From Winogradskyella psychrotolerans (GTDB lineage: Bacteria > Bacteroidota > Bacteroidia > Flavobacteriales > Flavobacteriaceae), in contig NZ_JAHKPN010000031.1 in the NCBI RefSeq assembly GCF_018860545.1, forward strand, positions 62,001 through 126,000: a stretch of DNA of 64,000 nt. The letters are read 5' to 3'. Below, one piece after another: positions 17,991 to 26,397 of this stretch. Each line of letters begins with the position of its first letter. Within the stretch, counting starts at the first letter, position 1. The notes beneath the pieces are model-generated. The model saw only the letters and a list, made by a program, of their open reading frames with translations, ran no database searches and was not told the DNA's origin. The position numbers and the translations under genes were made by a program.

Positions 17991-17996
17991 ATTAAT

Positions 17997-19151
17997 ATGA
18001 ACTATTTTTCTTCCAATTTTAAACTCGGTATTCTTGGTGGTGGTCAACTTGGCAAAATGATGTTGTATGACACTCGTAAATTTGATATTTTCACTAGCGT
18101 CTTAGACCCTAGCGCTGATGCCCCATCACGACTGGCTTGCGATAAATTTACCACAGGCGATCTTTTAGATTATGACACGGTTGTTAACTTCGGAAAACAT
18201 CTTGACGTCTTAACGTTTGAAATCGAAAATGTTAATGTAGATGCTTTAGAGACACTTGAAAAACAAGGTGTGAAAGTTTTTCCATCGTCAAAAACCTTAA
18301 GGACCATTCAAAATAAAGCGACACAGAAATTATTTTATCGCGATCATAATATTCCGACTGCGGATTTTTCAAGATTTGCATATACCTCTGAAATTGATGA
18401 AGTGATAGATCATGGAGGTTTAAACTATCCTTTTGTATGGAAAAGTGCCCGATTTGGTTATGACGGTACAGGAGTAAAAGTGGTTAAAAGTATTTCTGAT
18501 TTAACGGATTTGCCAAATGTAGAATGTATTACAGAAGACTTAATTCCGTTTAAAAATGAATTAGCTGTTATTGTGGCTAGAAATGAACAAGGAGATTTAA
18601 AAACATATCCTGTTGTTGAAATGGAATTTCATCCTGAAGCGAACCAAGTTGAATATGTGATTTGTCCGGCTAGGATTCCTGAAGCCATTGCTAAAAAAGC
18701 AGAATCAGTAGCTTTAAAAGTGGCATCAGAATTTAAGCATGTCGGATTATTAGCGGTTGAAATGTTTCAAACTGAAAATGACGAAATTTTAGTCAATGAA
18801 GTCGCACCAAGACCTCATAATTCTGGTCATTACAGCATTGAAGGAAGTTACACGTCGCAATTTGAACAGCAAATTAGATGTATTCTAGGATTACCCCTTG
18901 GTAACACAGAAAGTAAAGTTGCTGGTGTTATGGTGAACCTTGTAGGTGCAGAAAACCATACTGGCAATGTCGTATATAAAAATATTGAAAATATACTGGC
19001 AATGGATGGTGTAACCCCTCACATTTATGGCAAAAAACAAACCAGACCATTTCGAAAAATGGGACATGTCACTATTGTGAATAAGGATATCGCTGTGGCT
19101 CGTGAAATAGCAGAACAAGTAAAACAAACAATCGAAGTAATTAGCGAATAA
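17997..19151 (+). CDS. purK: N5-carboxyaminoimidazole ribonucleotide synthase
   Basis: A 384-residue ATP-grasp enzyme that makes N5-CAIR from AIR, bicarbonate and ATP, step 6a of purine synthesis. The N-terminal fold starts KLGILGGGQLGKMM. The ATP-grasp core includes KSARFGYDGTGV and the metal-binding end EVAPRPHNSGHYSIEGS. The length is normal for PurK. The purE gene follows after 2 bp, giving the common purK-purE order; transcription ends at the hairpin after purE. A 7-bp hairpin lies in the leader just before the start. Confidence 0.97.
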   Translation: MNYFSSNFKLGILGGGQLGKMMLYDTRKFDIFTSVLDPSADAPSRLACDKFTTGDLLDYDTVVNFGKHLDVLTFEIENVNVDALETLEKQGVKVFPSSKTLRTIQNKATQKLFYRDHNIPTADFSRFAYTSEIDEVIDHGGLNYPFVWKSARFGYDGTGVKVVKSISDLTDLPNVECITEDLIPFKNELAVIVARNEQGDLKTYPVVEMEFHPEANQVEYVICPARIPEAIAKKAESVALKVASEFKHVGLLAVEMFQTENDEILVNEVAPRPHNSGHYSIEGSYTSQFEQQIRCILGLPLGNTESKVAGVMVNLVGAENHTGNVVYKNIENILAMDGVTPHIYGKKQTRPFRKMGHVTIVNKDIAVAREIAEQVKQTIEVISE

Positions 19152-19153
19152 AA

Positions 19154-19633
19154 ATGAGTAAAGTAGCCATTATAATGGGAAGTAAAAGCGATATGCCAGT
19201 AATGCAAGACGCTATAGATATATTAAACGGTTTTGATATAGATATTGAAGTGGATATCGTTTCAGCACACAGGACACCAGAAAAGTTATATGAGTTTAGC
19301 AAAAATGCACATAAAAGAGGCATAAGCGTCATCGTTGCTGGTGCAGGTGGCGCGGCACATTTACCTGGCATGGTAGCCTCAATGTCACCATTACCAGTAA
19401 TAGGTGTCCCTGTAAAAAGCAGTAATTCTATTGATGGCTGGGATTCTGTATTATCTATTTTACAAATGCCAGGAGGTGTTCCAGTAGCCACTGTCGCACT
19501 CAACGGAGCAAAAAACGCTGGAATTTTAGCAGCTCAGATTATTGGGTGTTCAGATCAATGTGTTTTAGATAAAATAATGGTCTACAAAGAAGGCTTGAAA
19601 GCTAAAGTTATTGATTCTGCTAAAGACCTATAA
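19154..19633 (+). CDS. purE: N5-carboxyaminoimidazole ribonucleotide mutase
   Basis: A 159-residue class I PurE that converts N5-CAIR to CAIR, completing the bicarbonate-dependent route of purine synthesis begun by PurK. It shows the family signatures IIMGSKSDMPVM, VSAHRTPEKLYEF and GAGGAAHLPGMVA, followed by PVIGVPV and the PGGVPVATVA segment. The usual length is 150-170 residues and the enzyme is an octamer. It starts 2 bp after purK and is followed directly by a hairpin terminator. Confidence 0.98.
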   Translation: MSKVAIIMGSKSDMPVMQDAIDILNGFDIDIEVDIVSAHRTPEKLYEFSKNAHKRGISVIVAGAGGAAHLPGMVASMSPLPVIGVPVKSSNSIDGWDSVLSILQMPGGVPVATVALNGAKNAGILAAQIIGCSDQCVLDKIMVYKEGLKAKVIDSAKDL

Positions 19634-19635
19634 AA

Positions 19636-19659
19636 AAGCCTCAACTTTCGTTAAGGCTT
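19636..19659 (+). terminator. Hairpin after purE
   Basis: Arms AAGCCTCAA and TTAAGGCTT (one mismatch) enclose a 6-base loop directly after the purE stop. The following T tract is weak, so termination efficiency is uncertain. Confidence 0.55.
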
Positions 19660-19798
19660 CTAGCTATTAATCAATTCCTATTAGTAAAACTTATATACTA
19701 GTAAGATTTTGCAAAGGTACAGAAAACCTATTCTTTCGTTCTCTTAAATTTCAGTTAAAAAATAGATCACAAATAGTAGTAAGAAAAAACCACATATA

Positions 19799-21829
19799 AT
19801 GACAATTCTTAACAAAGCATTCGAAACTCCATATAATACAGCGCCTTTTTCAAAAATTAAAACAGAAGATTATCTACCTGCTTTTAAATTAGCTATTGAA
19901 AAAGCAAAAGCTGAAATTGAGGTTATAACAGCAAATACTGAAGCCCCAACTTTTGAAAACACTATTGAAGCTTTAGATTATTCAGGCGAAGAACTAGATC
20001 GCATATCTAGTATTTTCTTCAACCTAAATTCTGCGGAGACTAATGACGAGATTCAAAAAATTGCTCAGGAAGTTTCACCTTTACTTTCGGAATTCAGTAA
20101 TGACATCACTTTAAATGAAGACTTATTTAAACGTGTTAAGGCGGTATACGATTCCAAATCTACTTTAGATTTAACCACAGAACAAGCCACGCTTCTCGAT
20201 AAAAAATATAAAGGATTTTCTAGAAATGGCGCTAATCTTTCTGAAGATAAAAAGACAAAACTCAGAGCAATTGATAAAGAGTTAAGTCAATTGAAATTAA
20301 AATTTGGTGAGCATATCCTAGCGGAGACCAATAAATTTGAAATGCACCTTACAGATGAAGCTGATGTATCGGGTTTACCAGAAGGCGCTAAAGAAGCCGC
20401 TAAACAATTAGCCGAAAGCAAAGACAAAGATGGTTGGTTGATTACCTTAGATTATCCCAGCTATATTCCGTTTATGACTTATGCGGACAATAGAGCATTA
20501 CGCGAAAAACTTTCTAAAGCCTTTGGCAGAAAAGGGTTTCAGAATGATGATTTAGACAACCAAGATATTGTTCTTAAAATTGCACAACTACGTTTTGAGC
20601 GTGCTCAACTTTTAGGCTATAAAACCCACGCCCATTTTGTTTTAGAAGAACGTATGGCACAAACGCCAGAAAAAGTAACGTCTTTTTTAAATGAATTATT
20701 AGAAAAAGCAAAACCTGCTGCTAAAGATGAATTTAAAGCACTTGAAGATTTTGCTAAAGATTTAGATGATATTGACCAACTTCAAAAATGGGATTCTGGT
20801 TATTATTCTGAAAAGTTGAAACAAAAATTATTCGATTTGGATGATGAGCAGTTAAAGCCGTATTTCAAATTAGAAAATGTTATTAATGGTGCATTTACAA
20901 TAGCCAATAAATTATTCGGATTACAATTTGAAGAAATTGACACTATTGACAAATATCACGACGATGTTTTAACCTACAAAGTTACAGATGCCGATGGTGA
21001 ATTAGTTTCTATTTTCTATGCTGATTTTTTCCCAAGATCAGGAAAACGTAATGGGGCATGGATGACCTCTTACAAACCGCAAATGATTAAAGATGGTAAA
21101 AATGAAAGACCACACATTTCTAACGTTTGTAATTTTACCAAACCCACAAAAAGTAAACCGTCGTTATTAACGTTTAATGAAGTGACGACCTTATTTCATG
21201 AATTTGGTCACGGCCTTCACGGCATGTTAGCCAACACCACCTATCCAAGTTTATCAGGAACTAGTGTGTATTGGGATTTTGTTGAATTACCAAGTCAGGT
21301 GTTAGAAAATTGGTGTTACGAAAAAGAAGCACTAGCGTTATTCGCAACACATTATGAAACTGGAGACGTGATTCCGATGGCATTGATTGAGAAAATTAAA
21401 GCCTCAGCTACATTTCATGAAGGTATGCAAACGCTACGTCAGTTAAGTTTTGGATTACTAGATATGTCTTGGCATGGTATTGATCCTTCAGAAATTAAAG
21501 ATGTAAAAGCTCATGAAATTGAAGCTTTTGGTGACACAAGTTTATATCCAGATGTGGCAGAAAACTGTATGAGCACATCGTTCTCTCATATTTTTCAAGG
21601 CGGTTATTCTTCAGGTTATTACAGTTACAAATGGGCCGAAGTTTTAGATGCGGATGCTTTTGAATATTTTAAAGAAGAAGGTATTTTCAACAAAGCCGTC
21701 GCTGATAAATTTAAAACGTTTGTTCTTTCTCAAGGAGGCACAGAAAACCCAATGAAATTGTATAAGAAATTTAGAGGACAGGAGCCAAAACCTGAAGCGT
21801 TGTTAAGACGTGCAGGATTATTGAAATAA
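19799..21829 (+). CDS. M3 family zinc oligopeptidase (Dcp/PrlC type)
   Basis: A 676-residue cytoplasmic-type metallopeptidase with no signal peptide. The helical N-terminal half leads to the catalytic domain with HEFGHGLHGML; H467, E468 and H471 are the zinc and catalytic residues, with the third ligand expected about 25 residues on (WDFVELPSQVLENW). The length fits oligopeptidase A or dipeptidyl carboxypeptidase, which degrade short peptides, including cleaved signal peptides. It is preceded by about 165 bp with no strong promoter match and followed by the LAS-type peptidase gene on the same strand 27 bp later. Confidence 0.94.
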   Translation: MTILNKAFETPYNTAPFSKIKTEDYLPAFKLAIEKAKAEIEVITANTEAPTFENTIEALDYSGEELDRISSIFFNLNSAETNDEIQKIAQEVSPLLSEFSNDITLNEDLFKRVKAVYDSKSTLDLTTEQATLLDKKYKGFSRNGANLSEDKKTKLRAIDKELSQLKLKFGEHILAETNKFEMHLTDEADVSGLPEGAKEAAKQLAESKDKDGWLITLDYPSYIPFMTYADNRALREKLSKAFGRKGFQNDDLDNQDIVLKIAQLRFERAQLLGYKTHAHFVLEERMAQTPEKVTSFLNELLEKAKPAAKDEFKALEDFAKDLDDIDQLQKWDSGYYSEKLKQKLFDLDDEQLKPYFKLENVINGAFTIANKLFGLQFEEIDTIDKYHDDVLTYKVTDADGELVSIFYADFFPRSGKRNGAWMTSYKPQMIKDGKNERPHISNVCNFTKPTKSKPSLLTFNEVTTLFHEFGHGLHGMLANTTYPSLSGTSVYWDFVELPSQVLENWCYEKEALALFATHYETGDVIPMALIEKIKASATFHEGMQTLRQLSFGLLDMSWHGIDPSEIKDVKAHEIEAFGDTSLYPDVAENCMSTSFSHIFQGGYSSGYYSYKWAEVLDADAFEYFKEEGIFNKAVADKFKTFVLSQGGTENPMKLYKKFRGQEPKPEALLRRAGLLK

Positions 21830-21856
21830 AACGATTAATTTAAACGTTCATAGTTG

Positions 21857-22639
21857 ATGGGTATACTTAAAGGCATTGGACATATCGTATTCATTATAGT
21901 TTTAACAGCTATTACGCAAGTTGGAGGTGTCATCTGGATACTTGCAGTTATTATTTCACACCAAACAAAAAAGGGAAAACGATACGTTTTCCCTTTTTTG
22001 TTTCTACTCTTTAATTTAGTCATCATCCCACCAATCGCATCTCATTTTGGCAGAGAAAAACTACCATGGTTTGGTACAGAATTACAACCTCGAAATTGGT
22101 TTTACCCTTTGGCCTTTAGAAATTATGTGAATTCAGAATTAAAACTAGAATTAGAAGATTCTGCACATGTTTTATATAAATCAGGCATCACAATAACCTA
22201 TTTAGATGCCAATTTCCCGTTCTTTAATGGCTTTCCATTATTACCACACTTGAGTCATAATGATGGAAAAAAGATAGATCTATCATTTATGTATCTAGAT
22301 GAGGATGGTCAACCTACCAACAAAAAACCCTCCACTTCTGGTTATGGTGCTTATGCTAATTCTGATAAAAACTACAGTTCTAAATCTTGTTTAGACAAAG
22401 GCTATTGGCAATATGATTTTACTAAGTACCTCACTTTCGGAACTCGGAATGACTTGAAGCTCGATAAAAAAAATACAGCCCGCATCATAGATCAATTGCT
22501 TTCAATTTCGTCGGCTCAAAAGTTATTTATTGAGCCTCATCTTAAACAATCCTTAGGTTTCAGTCTACAATCAAAAATTCGATTTACAGGTTGCCAAGCG
22601 GTTAGACACGATGATCATATTCATTTTCAAATAAAATAA
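21857..22639 (+). CDS. Membrane-anchored LAS-type (MepA-like) peptidoglycan peptidase, probable
   Basis: A 260-residue protein. Two membrane helices (about 7-33 and 44-60) flank a basic turn (HQTKKGKRYVF), then an extracytoplasmic domain follows. The motifs LSHNDGKKIDLSF and RHDDHIHF fit the HxxGxxxD...DxxHxH zinc site of LAS endopeptidases such as MepA, which cut peptide crosslinks in peptidoglycan. The family call is by motif only and the rest is divergent. ATG at 21857 is preferred over the adjacent TTG at 21854. A perfect 19-bp-arm palindrome that looks like an intrinsic terminator lies inside the coding region at 21963-22003. There is no later in-frame ATG before the catalytic domain, so the palindrome must be translated. 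Confidence 0.75.
   Translation: MGILKGIGHIVFIIVLTAITQVGGVIWILAVIISHQTKKGKRYVFPFLFLLFNLVIIPPIASHFGREKLPWFGTELQPRNWFYPLAFRNYVNSELKLELEDSAHVLYKSGITITYLDANFPFFNGFPLLPHLSHNDGKKIDLSFMYLDEDGQPTNKKPSTSGYGAYANSDKNYSSKSCLDKGYWQYDFTKYLTFGTRNDLKLDKKNTARIIDQLLSISSAQKLFIEPHLKQSLGFSLQSKIRFTGCQAVRHDDHIHFQIK
21963..22003. repeat. Perfect terminator-like palindrome inside a coding region
   Basis: Left arm AAACAAAAAAGGGAAAACG (21963-21981), loop ATA, right arm CGTTTTCCCTTTTTTGTTT (21985-22003). All 19 pairs are perfect, with a GC-containing stem followed by six T, as in a canonical intrinsic terminator. It is translated as QTKKGKRYVFPFLF, the turn between two membrane helices. It could end the M3 peptidase transcript unless ribosomes suppress it, and it would act on both strands. 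Confidence 0.85.
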
Positions 22640-22663
22640 ACTTTCAATAGTTATTGAAAGTTT
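22638..22663. promoter_or_regulatory. Palindromic operator of the GbsR-like regulator
   Basis: AAACTTTCAATA-GT-TATTGAAAGTTT is a perfect inverted repeat. It contains the -33 TTG (22654-22656) of the promoter of the regulator gene and overlaps the end of the preceding stop codon. The half-site AAACTTTCA recurs upstream of the DCC gene at 23210-23235. Autoregulation is inferred; the hairpin may also end the preceding transcript. Confidence 0.65.
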
Positions 22664-22682
22664 AAAAATTATCATATATTTG
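22654..22682 (+). promoter_or_regulatory. Promoter of the GbsR-like gene
   Basis: TTG at 22654-22656 and TATATTTG at 22675-22682 are 18 bp apart, a full match to the Bacteroidota consensus. The ATG begins only 4 bases after the -7 box, so the transcript would be leaderless or nearly so. Confidence 0.7.
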
Positions 22683-22686
22683 CTAT

Positions 22687-23190
22687 ATGGAATATCCAGA
22701 AGCAAAAGAAAAGTTTATTAGTACTTGGGGCAGTTTAGGTTCACTTTGGGGCATAAACAAAGCCATGGCTCAGATACAAGCATTGCTTTTTATTTCAACC
22801 CAACCTTTATCGATGGAAGACATTATGGAGGATCTTAAAATTTCTCGTGGTAATACGAGCATGAATTTAAGGCAACTGATGGATTGGGGCATTGTCACCA
22901 AAGTTTTGGTATCTGGAGAACGTAAAGAATTTTTCACCACAGAAAAAGACGTACAAGAATTAGCGCGAATCATTGCCAAAGAACGTAGCAGACGAGAAAT
23001 CAGACCTGTGATTAAAGTTTTAGATGACGTGTCTTCTATTAAAGATGATGGCACCGAAAACACAAAAGAACTGATAAAACAAACTAAAGCGTTGCAAAGT
23101 CTAACGCAAGATTTAGATACCCTTATGAGTAAAATGGTGAATCAAAAACAAAACTGGTTAACAAAGTCGGTTATGAAGCTGATGAAATAA
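22687..23190 (+). CDS. GbsR/MarR-family transcriptional regulator
   Basis: A 167-residue regulator. The opening EAKEKFISTWGSLGSLWGIN is typical of the GbsR branch of the MarR superfamily. A winged helix-turn-helix covers about 36-95 (LSMEDIMEDLKISRGNTSMN as the reading helices, then RKEFFTTEKDV as the wing). The C-terminal half is helical and probably dimerises. The gene has a near-leaderless promoter whose -33 box sits inside a palindrome that recurs before the next gene. It therefore probably represses itself and the DCC/TIGR01777/DUF2071 set downstream. No ligand can be named. Confidence 0.9.
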   Translation: MEYPEAKEKFISTWGSLGSLWGINKAMAQIQALLFISTQPLSMEDIMEDLKISRGNTSMNLRQLMDWGIVTKVLVSGERKEFFTTEKDVQELARIIAKERSRREIRPVIKVLDDVSSIKDDGTENTKELIKQTKALQSLTQDLDTLMSKMVNQKQNWLTKSVMKLMK

Positions 23191-23209
23191 TATTATATTT
23201 TTTTAAATC

Positions 23210-23235
23210 AAACTTTCATTTTTTTCTGAAAGTTT
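23210..23235. promoter_or_regulatory. Second GbsR-type operator candidate
   Basis: AAACTTTCA (23210-23218) and TGAAAGTTT (23227-23235) are inverted across an 8-base T-rich spacer. The half-sites are identical to those before the regulator gene at 22638-22663. The site lies 16 bp before the start of the DCC gene. No clear TAnnTTTG box was seen here. Confidence 0.6.
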
Positions 23236-23251
23236 AAAACAAACAAAAATA

Positions 23252-24073
23252 ATGAAAACCTTGAAAAACCAAACTCTCCTTTACGATAAAGACTGTCCTT
23301 TATGCAATGTCTACACCAATGGTTTTATTAAAGCCAAAATGTTGGATGATAATGGCCGAAAAGCGTATTGTGATGTCACCAAGGAAGAACAAAATTTCAT
23401 TGATTTAAAACGTGCGACCAATGAAATTGCCCTTTTTGATACTAAAAACAAAACCGTAATTTATGGCATAGATAGTTTACTTAAAGTTATGGGTAACTCA
23501 ATACCTTTGATAGAGAAAACAGGAAATTTGAAACCTATTAAATTCGGGTTAACAAAGCTGTATTCATTTATATCTTATAATAGAAAAGTCATAATTCCGA
23601 GTAAAGAGAACAAAACACAAACACTACAATGTGTACCAGATTTTAACCACAAGTACAGATATATTTACATTTTATTTGCTGCACTGGTAACAAGCATTGT
23701 ACTCTTCAAATTCGGTAAATTAATTACGATCCTACCAGGGTCTAATTTCCTCAGAGAAGGTTTAATGGCTTTAGGACAGATTGGGTTTCAAGCCTTATTC
23801 ATTTCAAAATTAAAATATGAAAAACAGCTCAACTACTTTGGTAATCTCATGACGGTTTCATTAATGGGATGTCTTATGTTAATTCCTGTCCTAATAATAA
23901 ACTCAATGATTCAAATACCAGAATTAGCCCTAATCTTTTGGTTCGGACTTACAGCAACTATCATGTTGTTTGAACATATAAGACGTATTAAACTCTTAGA
24001 ATTACCGAATGTATTATCAGCAACTTGGATCCTGTATCGCATACTTATTTTACTAACAATTTTATTTCTTTAA
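23252..24073 (+). CDS. DCC-family (DUF393) thiol-disulfide protein with membrane domain
   Basis: A 273-residue protein. The N-terminal part is a DUF393/DCC domain with the defining motif YDKDCPLCNVY (C15 and C18), thought to have a thioredoxin-like redox role. From about residue 130 four to five hydrophobic helices follow (ILFAALVTSIVLFKF, LALIFWFGLTATIMLF and others), so the protein is membrane-bound. It is followed after 1 bp by the TIGR01777 epimerase and then a DUF2071 gene, forming one operon behind the GbsR-like regulator. The substrate is unknown. Confidence 0.85.
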   Translation: MKTLKNQTLLYDKDCPLCNVYTNGFIKAKMLDDNGRKAYCDVTKEEQNFIDLKRATNEIALFDTKNKTVIYGIDSLLKVMGNSIPLIEKTGNLKPIKFGLTKLYSFISYNRKVIIPSKENKTQTLQCVPDFNHKYRYIYILFAALVTSIVLFKFGKLITILPGSNFLREGLMALGQIGFQALFISKLKYEKQLNYFGNLMTVSLMGCLMLIPVLIINSMIQIPELALIFWFGLTATIMLFEHIRRIKLLELPNVLSATWILYRILILLTILFL

Positions 24074-24074
24074 C

Positions 24075-24974
24075 ATGAAAACTATCATCATAGCAGGAGG
24101 CACCGGATTTTTAGGACAAGTCTTAGAATCTTATTTTTCTAAAAAAGGACATGATATAAAAATCTTAACTAGAAGACCTACACAGTCTAATCATATTTAT
24201 TGGAACGCAAAGGATTTAGGCCAATGGACCAACGCCCTTGAAGACACAGATGCACTCATCAATCTTACTGGTAAATCCGTAGATTGTAGATATACAGAAG
24301 CGAATAAAAAATTAATTCACGATTCTCGTATAGATTCAACACTTTTATTAGGTAAAGCTATAAGCCAATGTAAAAACCCACCTAGAGTTTGGTTAAATAT
24401 GTCAACTTCTACAATCTATGAGGATTCCTATTCGAAAGAAATGACAGAAGACCATGGCAATATTGGCAATGATTTCTCAATGAATATCGCCAAATCTTGG
24501 GAAGCCGCTTTTAACAGTATCGCAACACCACAGACCAAGAAAGTTATTTTAAGAACTTCTATTGTTTTGGGTAAAAATGGAGGTGCTTTAAGTCCATTAA
24601 AACAATTAGCAAAATTTGGTTTGGGTGGAAAGCAGTGGCACGGAAAACAAAAAGTCAGTTGGATACATGAAATAGATTTTGCAAGAGCTATTGATTTTTT
24701 AATTGAGGAACAACTTGAAGAGACATTTAATATTGTCTCACCAAAACCAACTACAAATGCCTATTTAATGAAAACAATACGAAAAACACTAAATGTCCCC
24801 TTTGGAATTTATCAACCAAAATGGCTAATACAATTTGGAGCCAAATTAATTGGAACTGAACCTGAATTAGTTTTAAAAAGTCGTAATGTAATCCCGGAAC
24901 TTTTAATAAGTAATAGATTCATATTTAAATATCCAGATATTGAAGTTGCACTAGAAAACTTAATAAAACAATAA
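24075..24974 (+). CDS. TIGR01777 family epimerase/oxidoreductase
   Basis: A 299-residue extended SDR. The nucleotide-binding motif is IIAGGTGFLGQVL near residue 5, and the ALINLTGKSVDCRYTEANK segment is characteristic of TIGR01777 (SDR39U1/YfcH) proteins. It ends with the usual C-terminal DUF1731-like part. The physiological substrate of the family is not known. Located 1 bp after the DCC gene and 3 bp before DUF2071, it is part of the putative GbsR-controlled operon. Confidence 0.9.
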   Translation: MKTIIIAGGTGFLGQVLESYFSKKGHDIKILTRRPTQSNHIYWNAKDLGQWTNALEDTDALINLTGKSVDCRYTEANKKLIHDSRIDSTLLLGKAISQCKNPPRVWLNMSTSTIYEDSYSKEMTEDHGNIGNDFSMNIAKSWEAAFNSIATPQTKKVILRTSIVLGKNGGALSPLKQLAKFGLGGKQWHGKQKVSWIHEIDFARAIDFLIEEQLEETFNIVSPKPTTNAYLMKTIRKTLNVPFGIYQPKWLIQFGAKLIGTEPELVLKSRNVIPELLISNRFIFKYPDIEVALENLIKQ

Positions 24975-24977
24975 GCT

Positions 24978-25694
24978 ATGACATTCTTAAAAGCCCAATG
25001 GAAAAATCTTATTCTCGTCAATTATGAGATTGATCCAAATATTTTAAAACCCTATATACCAATGGGAACAGAACTTGATAGCTTTAATAATAAATATTAT
25101 GTAAGCGTTGTTGGATTTATGTTTATAGACACTAAAGTTTTAGGAATAAAACTACCATTTCATATAAATTTTGAAGAAGTAAATCTTCGATTCTACGTTA
25201 AACATAATAACAAACGCGGAGTTGTATTTATTAAAGAAATTGTTCCTAAATCTGTAATCACCTTAGTTGCAAATTCTATATATCACGAGCATTATCAAAC
25301 TCATAAAATGAGACATCATTGGACTAAAAACGATAAATACAAAAAGTTTGAATATCAATGGAAACTCAATCAAAATTGGCAATCTATTTCAGTTACAACG
25401 GAAAAAGAATTTTCAACTATTGAAGAAGGTTCTGAAGAACAATTTATCACAGAACACTATTTTGGTTATACAAAACATAAAAACAAAACATTTGAATACG
25501 AAGTTGTTCATCCGACGTGGAAAAAATTAAACGTGATTGATTTTAAGCTAAATATCAATTTCGAATCTAATTATGGTGAAGGTTTCAAATTTCTACAATT
25601 TGCAAAGCCAACCTCTGTAATACTTGCCGAAGGTTCTGCTGTTGAAGTGAAAAATAAACGCATAATTCATCCTAATAAGAAAAGGCTAGATTAA
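24978..25694 (+). CDS. DUF2071 (YqjF-like) protein
   Basis: A 238-residue soluble protein starting FLKAQWKNLILVNYEIDPNI, which with VVGFMFIDTKVLGIKLPFH and VNLRFYVKH is the pattern of DUF2071/YqjF proteins, a beta-rich fold related to acetoacetate decarboxylase. The catalytic role is unknown. In Bacteroidota it often travels with DCC and TIGR01777 genes, as here; this association is from memory. It ends the operon; the following 115 bp hold only a short imperfect hairpin near the stop. Confidence 0.85.
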   Translation: MTFLKAQWKNLILVNYEIDPNILKPYIPMGTELDSFNNKYYVSVVGFMFIDTKVLGIKLPFHINFEEVNLRFYVKHNNKRGVVFIKEIVPKSVITLVANSIYHEHYQTHKMRHHWTKNDKYKKFEYQWKLNQNWQSISVTTEKEFSTIEEGSEEQFITEHYFGYTKHKNKTFEYEVVHPTWKKLNVIDFKLNINFESNYGEGFKFLQFAKPTSVILAEGSAVEVKNKRIIHPNKKRLD

Positions 25695-25810
25695 TAATCT
25701 AAACTATAGGTCCTTCATTAAAAACATATTTTAATTTTATTTTGAAAACACAGAATATCTCGTAGATAAAAAATTTTAACCTACTTTTGATGCAGCAATG
25801 AAATGAAACA

Positions 25811-26368
25811 ATGCCGAAGCATCAAATAGACCCAAATAATTGGGTGAAACTGTATTCAGATTATCTTTTCAATTACACCATTACACGTGTAAATGACAGA
25901 GAGGTTGCTCAAGATTTAATATCTGAAACATTTTTAGCTGGACTTAAATCCATGAAAAACTTTAAGGGTGAAGCCAGCGAACGCACTTGGTTAGTTTCAA
26001 TATTAAAACGTAAAATAATTGACCATTATCGCAAAATAAACTCTAACAAAGGAAAAGCTGAAGTTAGAATGAATTATATCAACGATACAGATTCCGAAGG
26101 CGATTGGTTAGAAGAACGCGTTGCCGATTCTACTGTTAAAACCGCTGAAGATAGTTTGGTAAATTCAGAATTAGGTGATGCCATCTACGATTGTTTAGCA
26201 AAATTACCAGGAAAACAAGCCGACGTTTTTAAAATGAAGACCATGTTAGGATATGATACAGAATCAATTTGTAAAGAATTGGATATTACTGCGTCTAACC
26301 TATGGGTAATTATTCACAGAGCACGAACCGCATTGGCAGAATGCATGGAAGATAATTGGTTTAAATAA
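25811..26368 (+). CDS. ECF-type RNA polymerase sigma factor
   Basis: A 185-residue sigma-70 family factor. Region 2 is at about 12-75 (LFNYTITRVNDREVAQDLIS, then ASERTWLVSILKRKIIDHYRK for promoter melting). Region 4 is at about 125-180 (LPGKQADVFKMKTMLGYDTE and the HTH ending WVIIHRARTALAECM). Regions 1.1 and 3 are absent, as in ECF factors. A TACTTTTG box sits at 25782-25789 but without a matching TTG. The next gene, 29 bp on, encodes a small Cys/His protein that may be its anti-sigma factor. Target promoters cannot be told. Confidence 0.93.
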   Translation: MPKHQIDPNNWVKLYSDYLFNYTITRVNDREVAQDLISETFLAGLKSMKNFKGEASERTWLVSILKRKIIDHYRKINSNKGKAEVRMNYINDTDSEGDWLEERVADSTVKTAEDSLVNSELGDAIYDCLAKLPGKQADVFKMKTMLGYDTESICKELDITASNLWVIIHRARTALAECMEDNWFK

Positions 26369-26397
26369 ATGTTATACCGTTTACAAGGACTTTAAAG

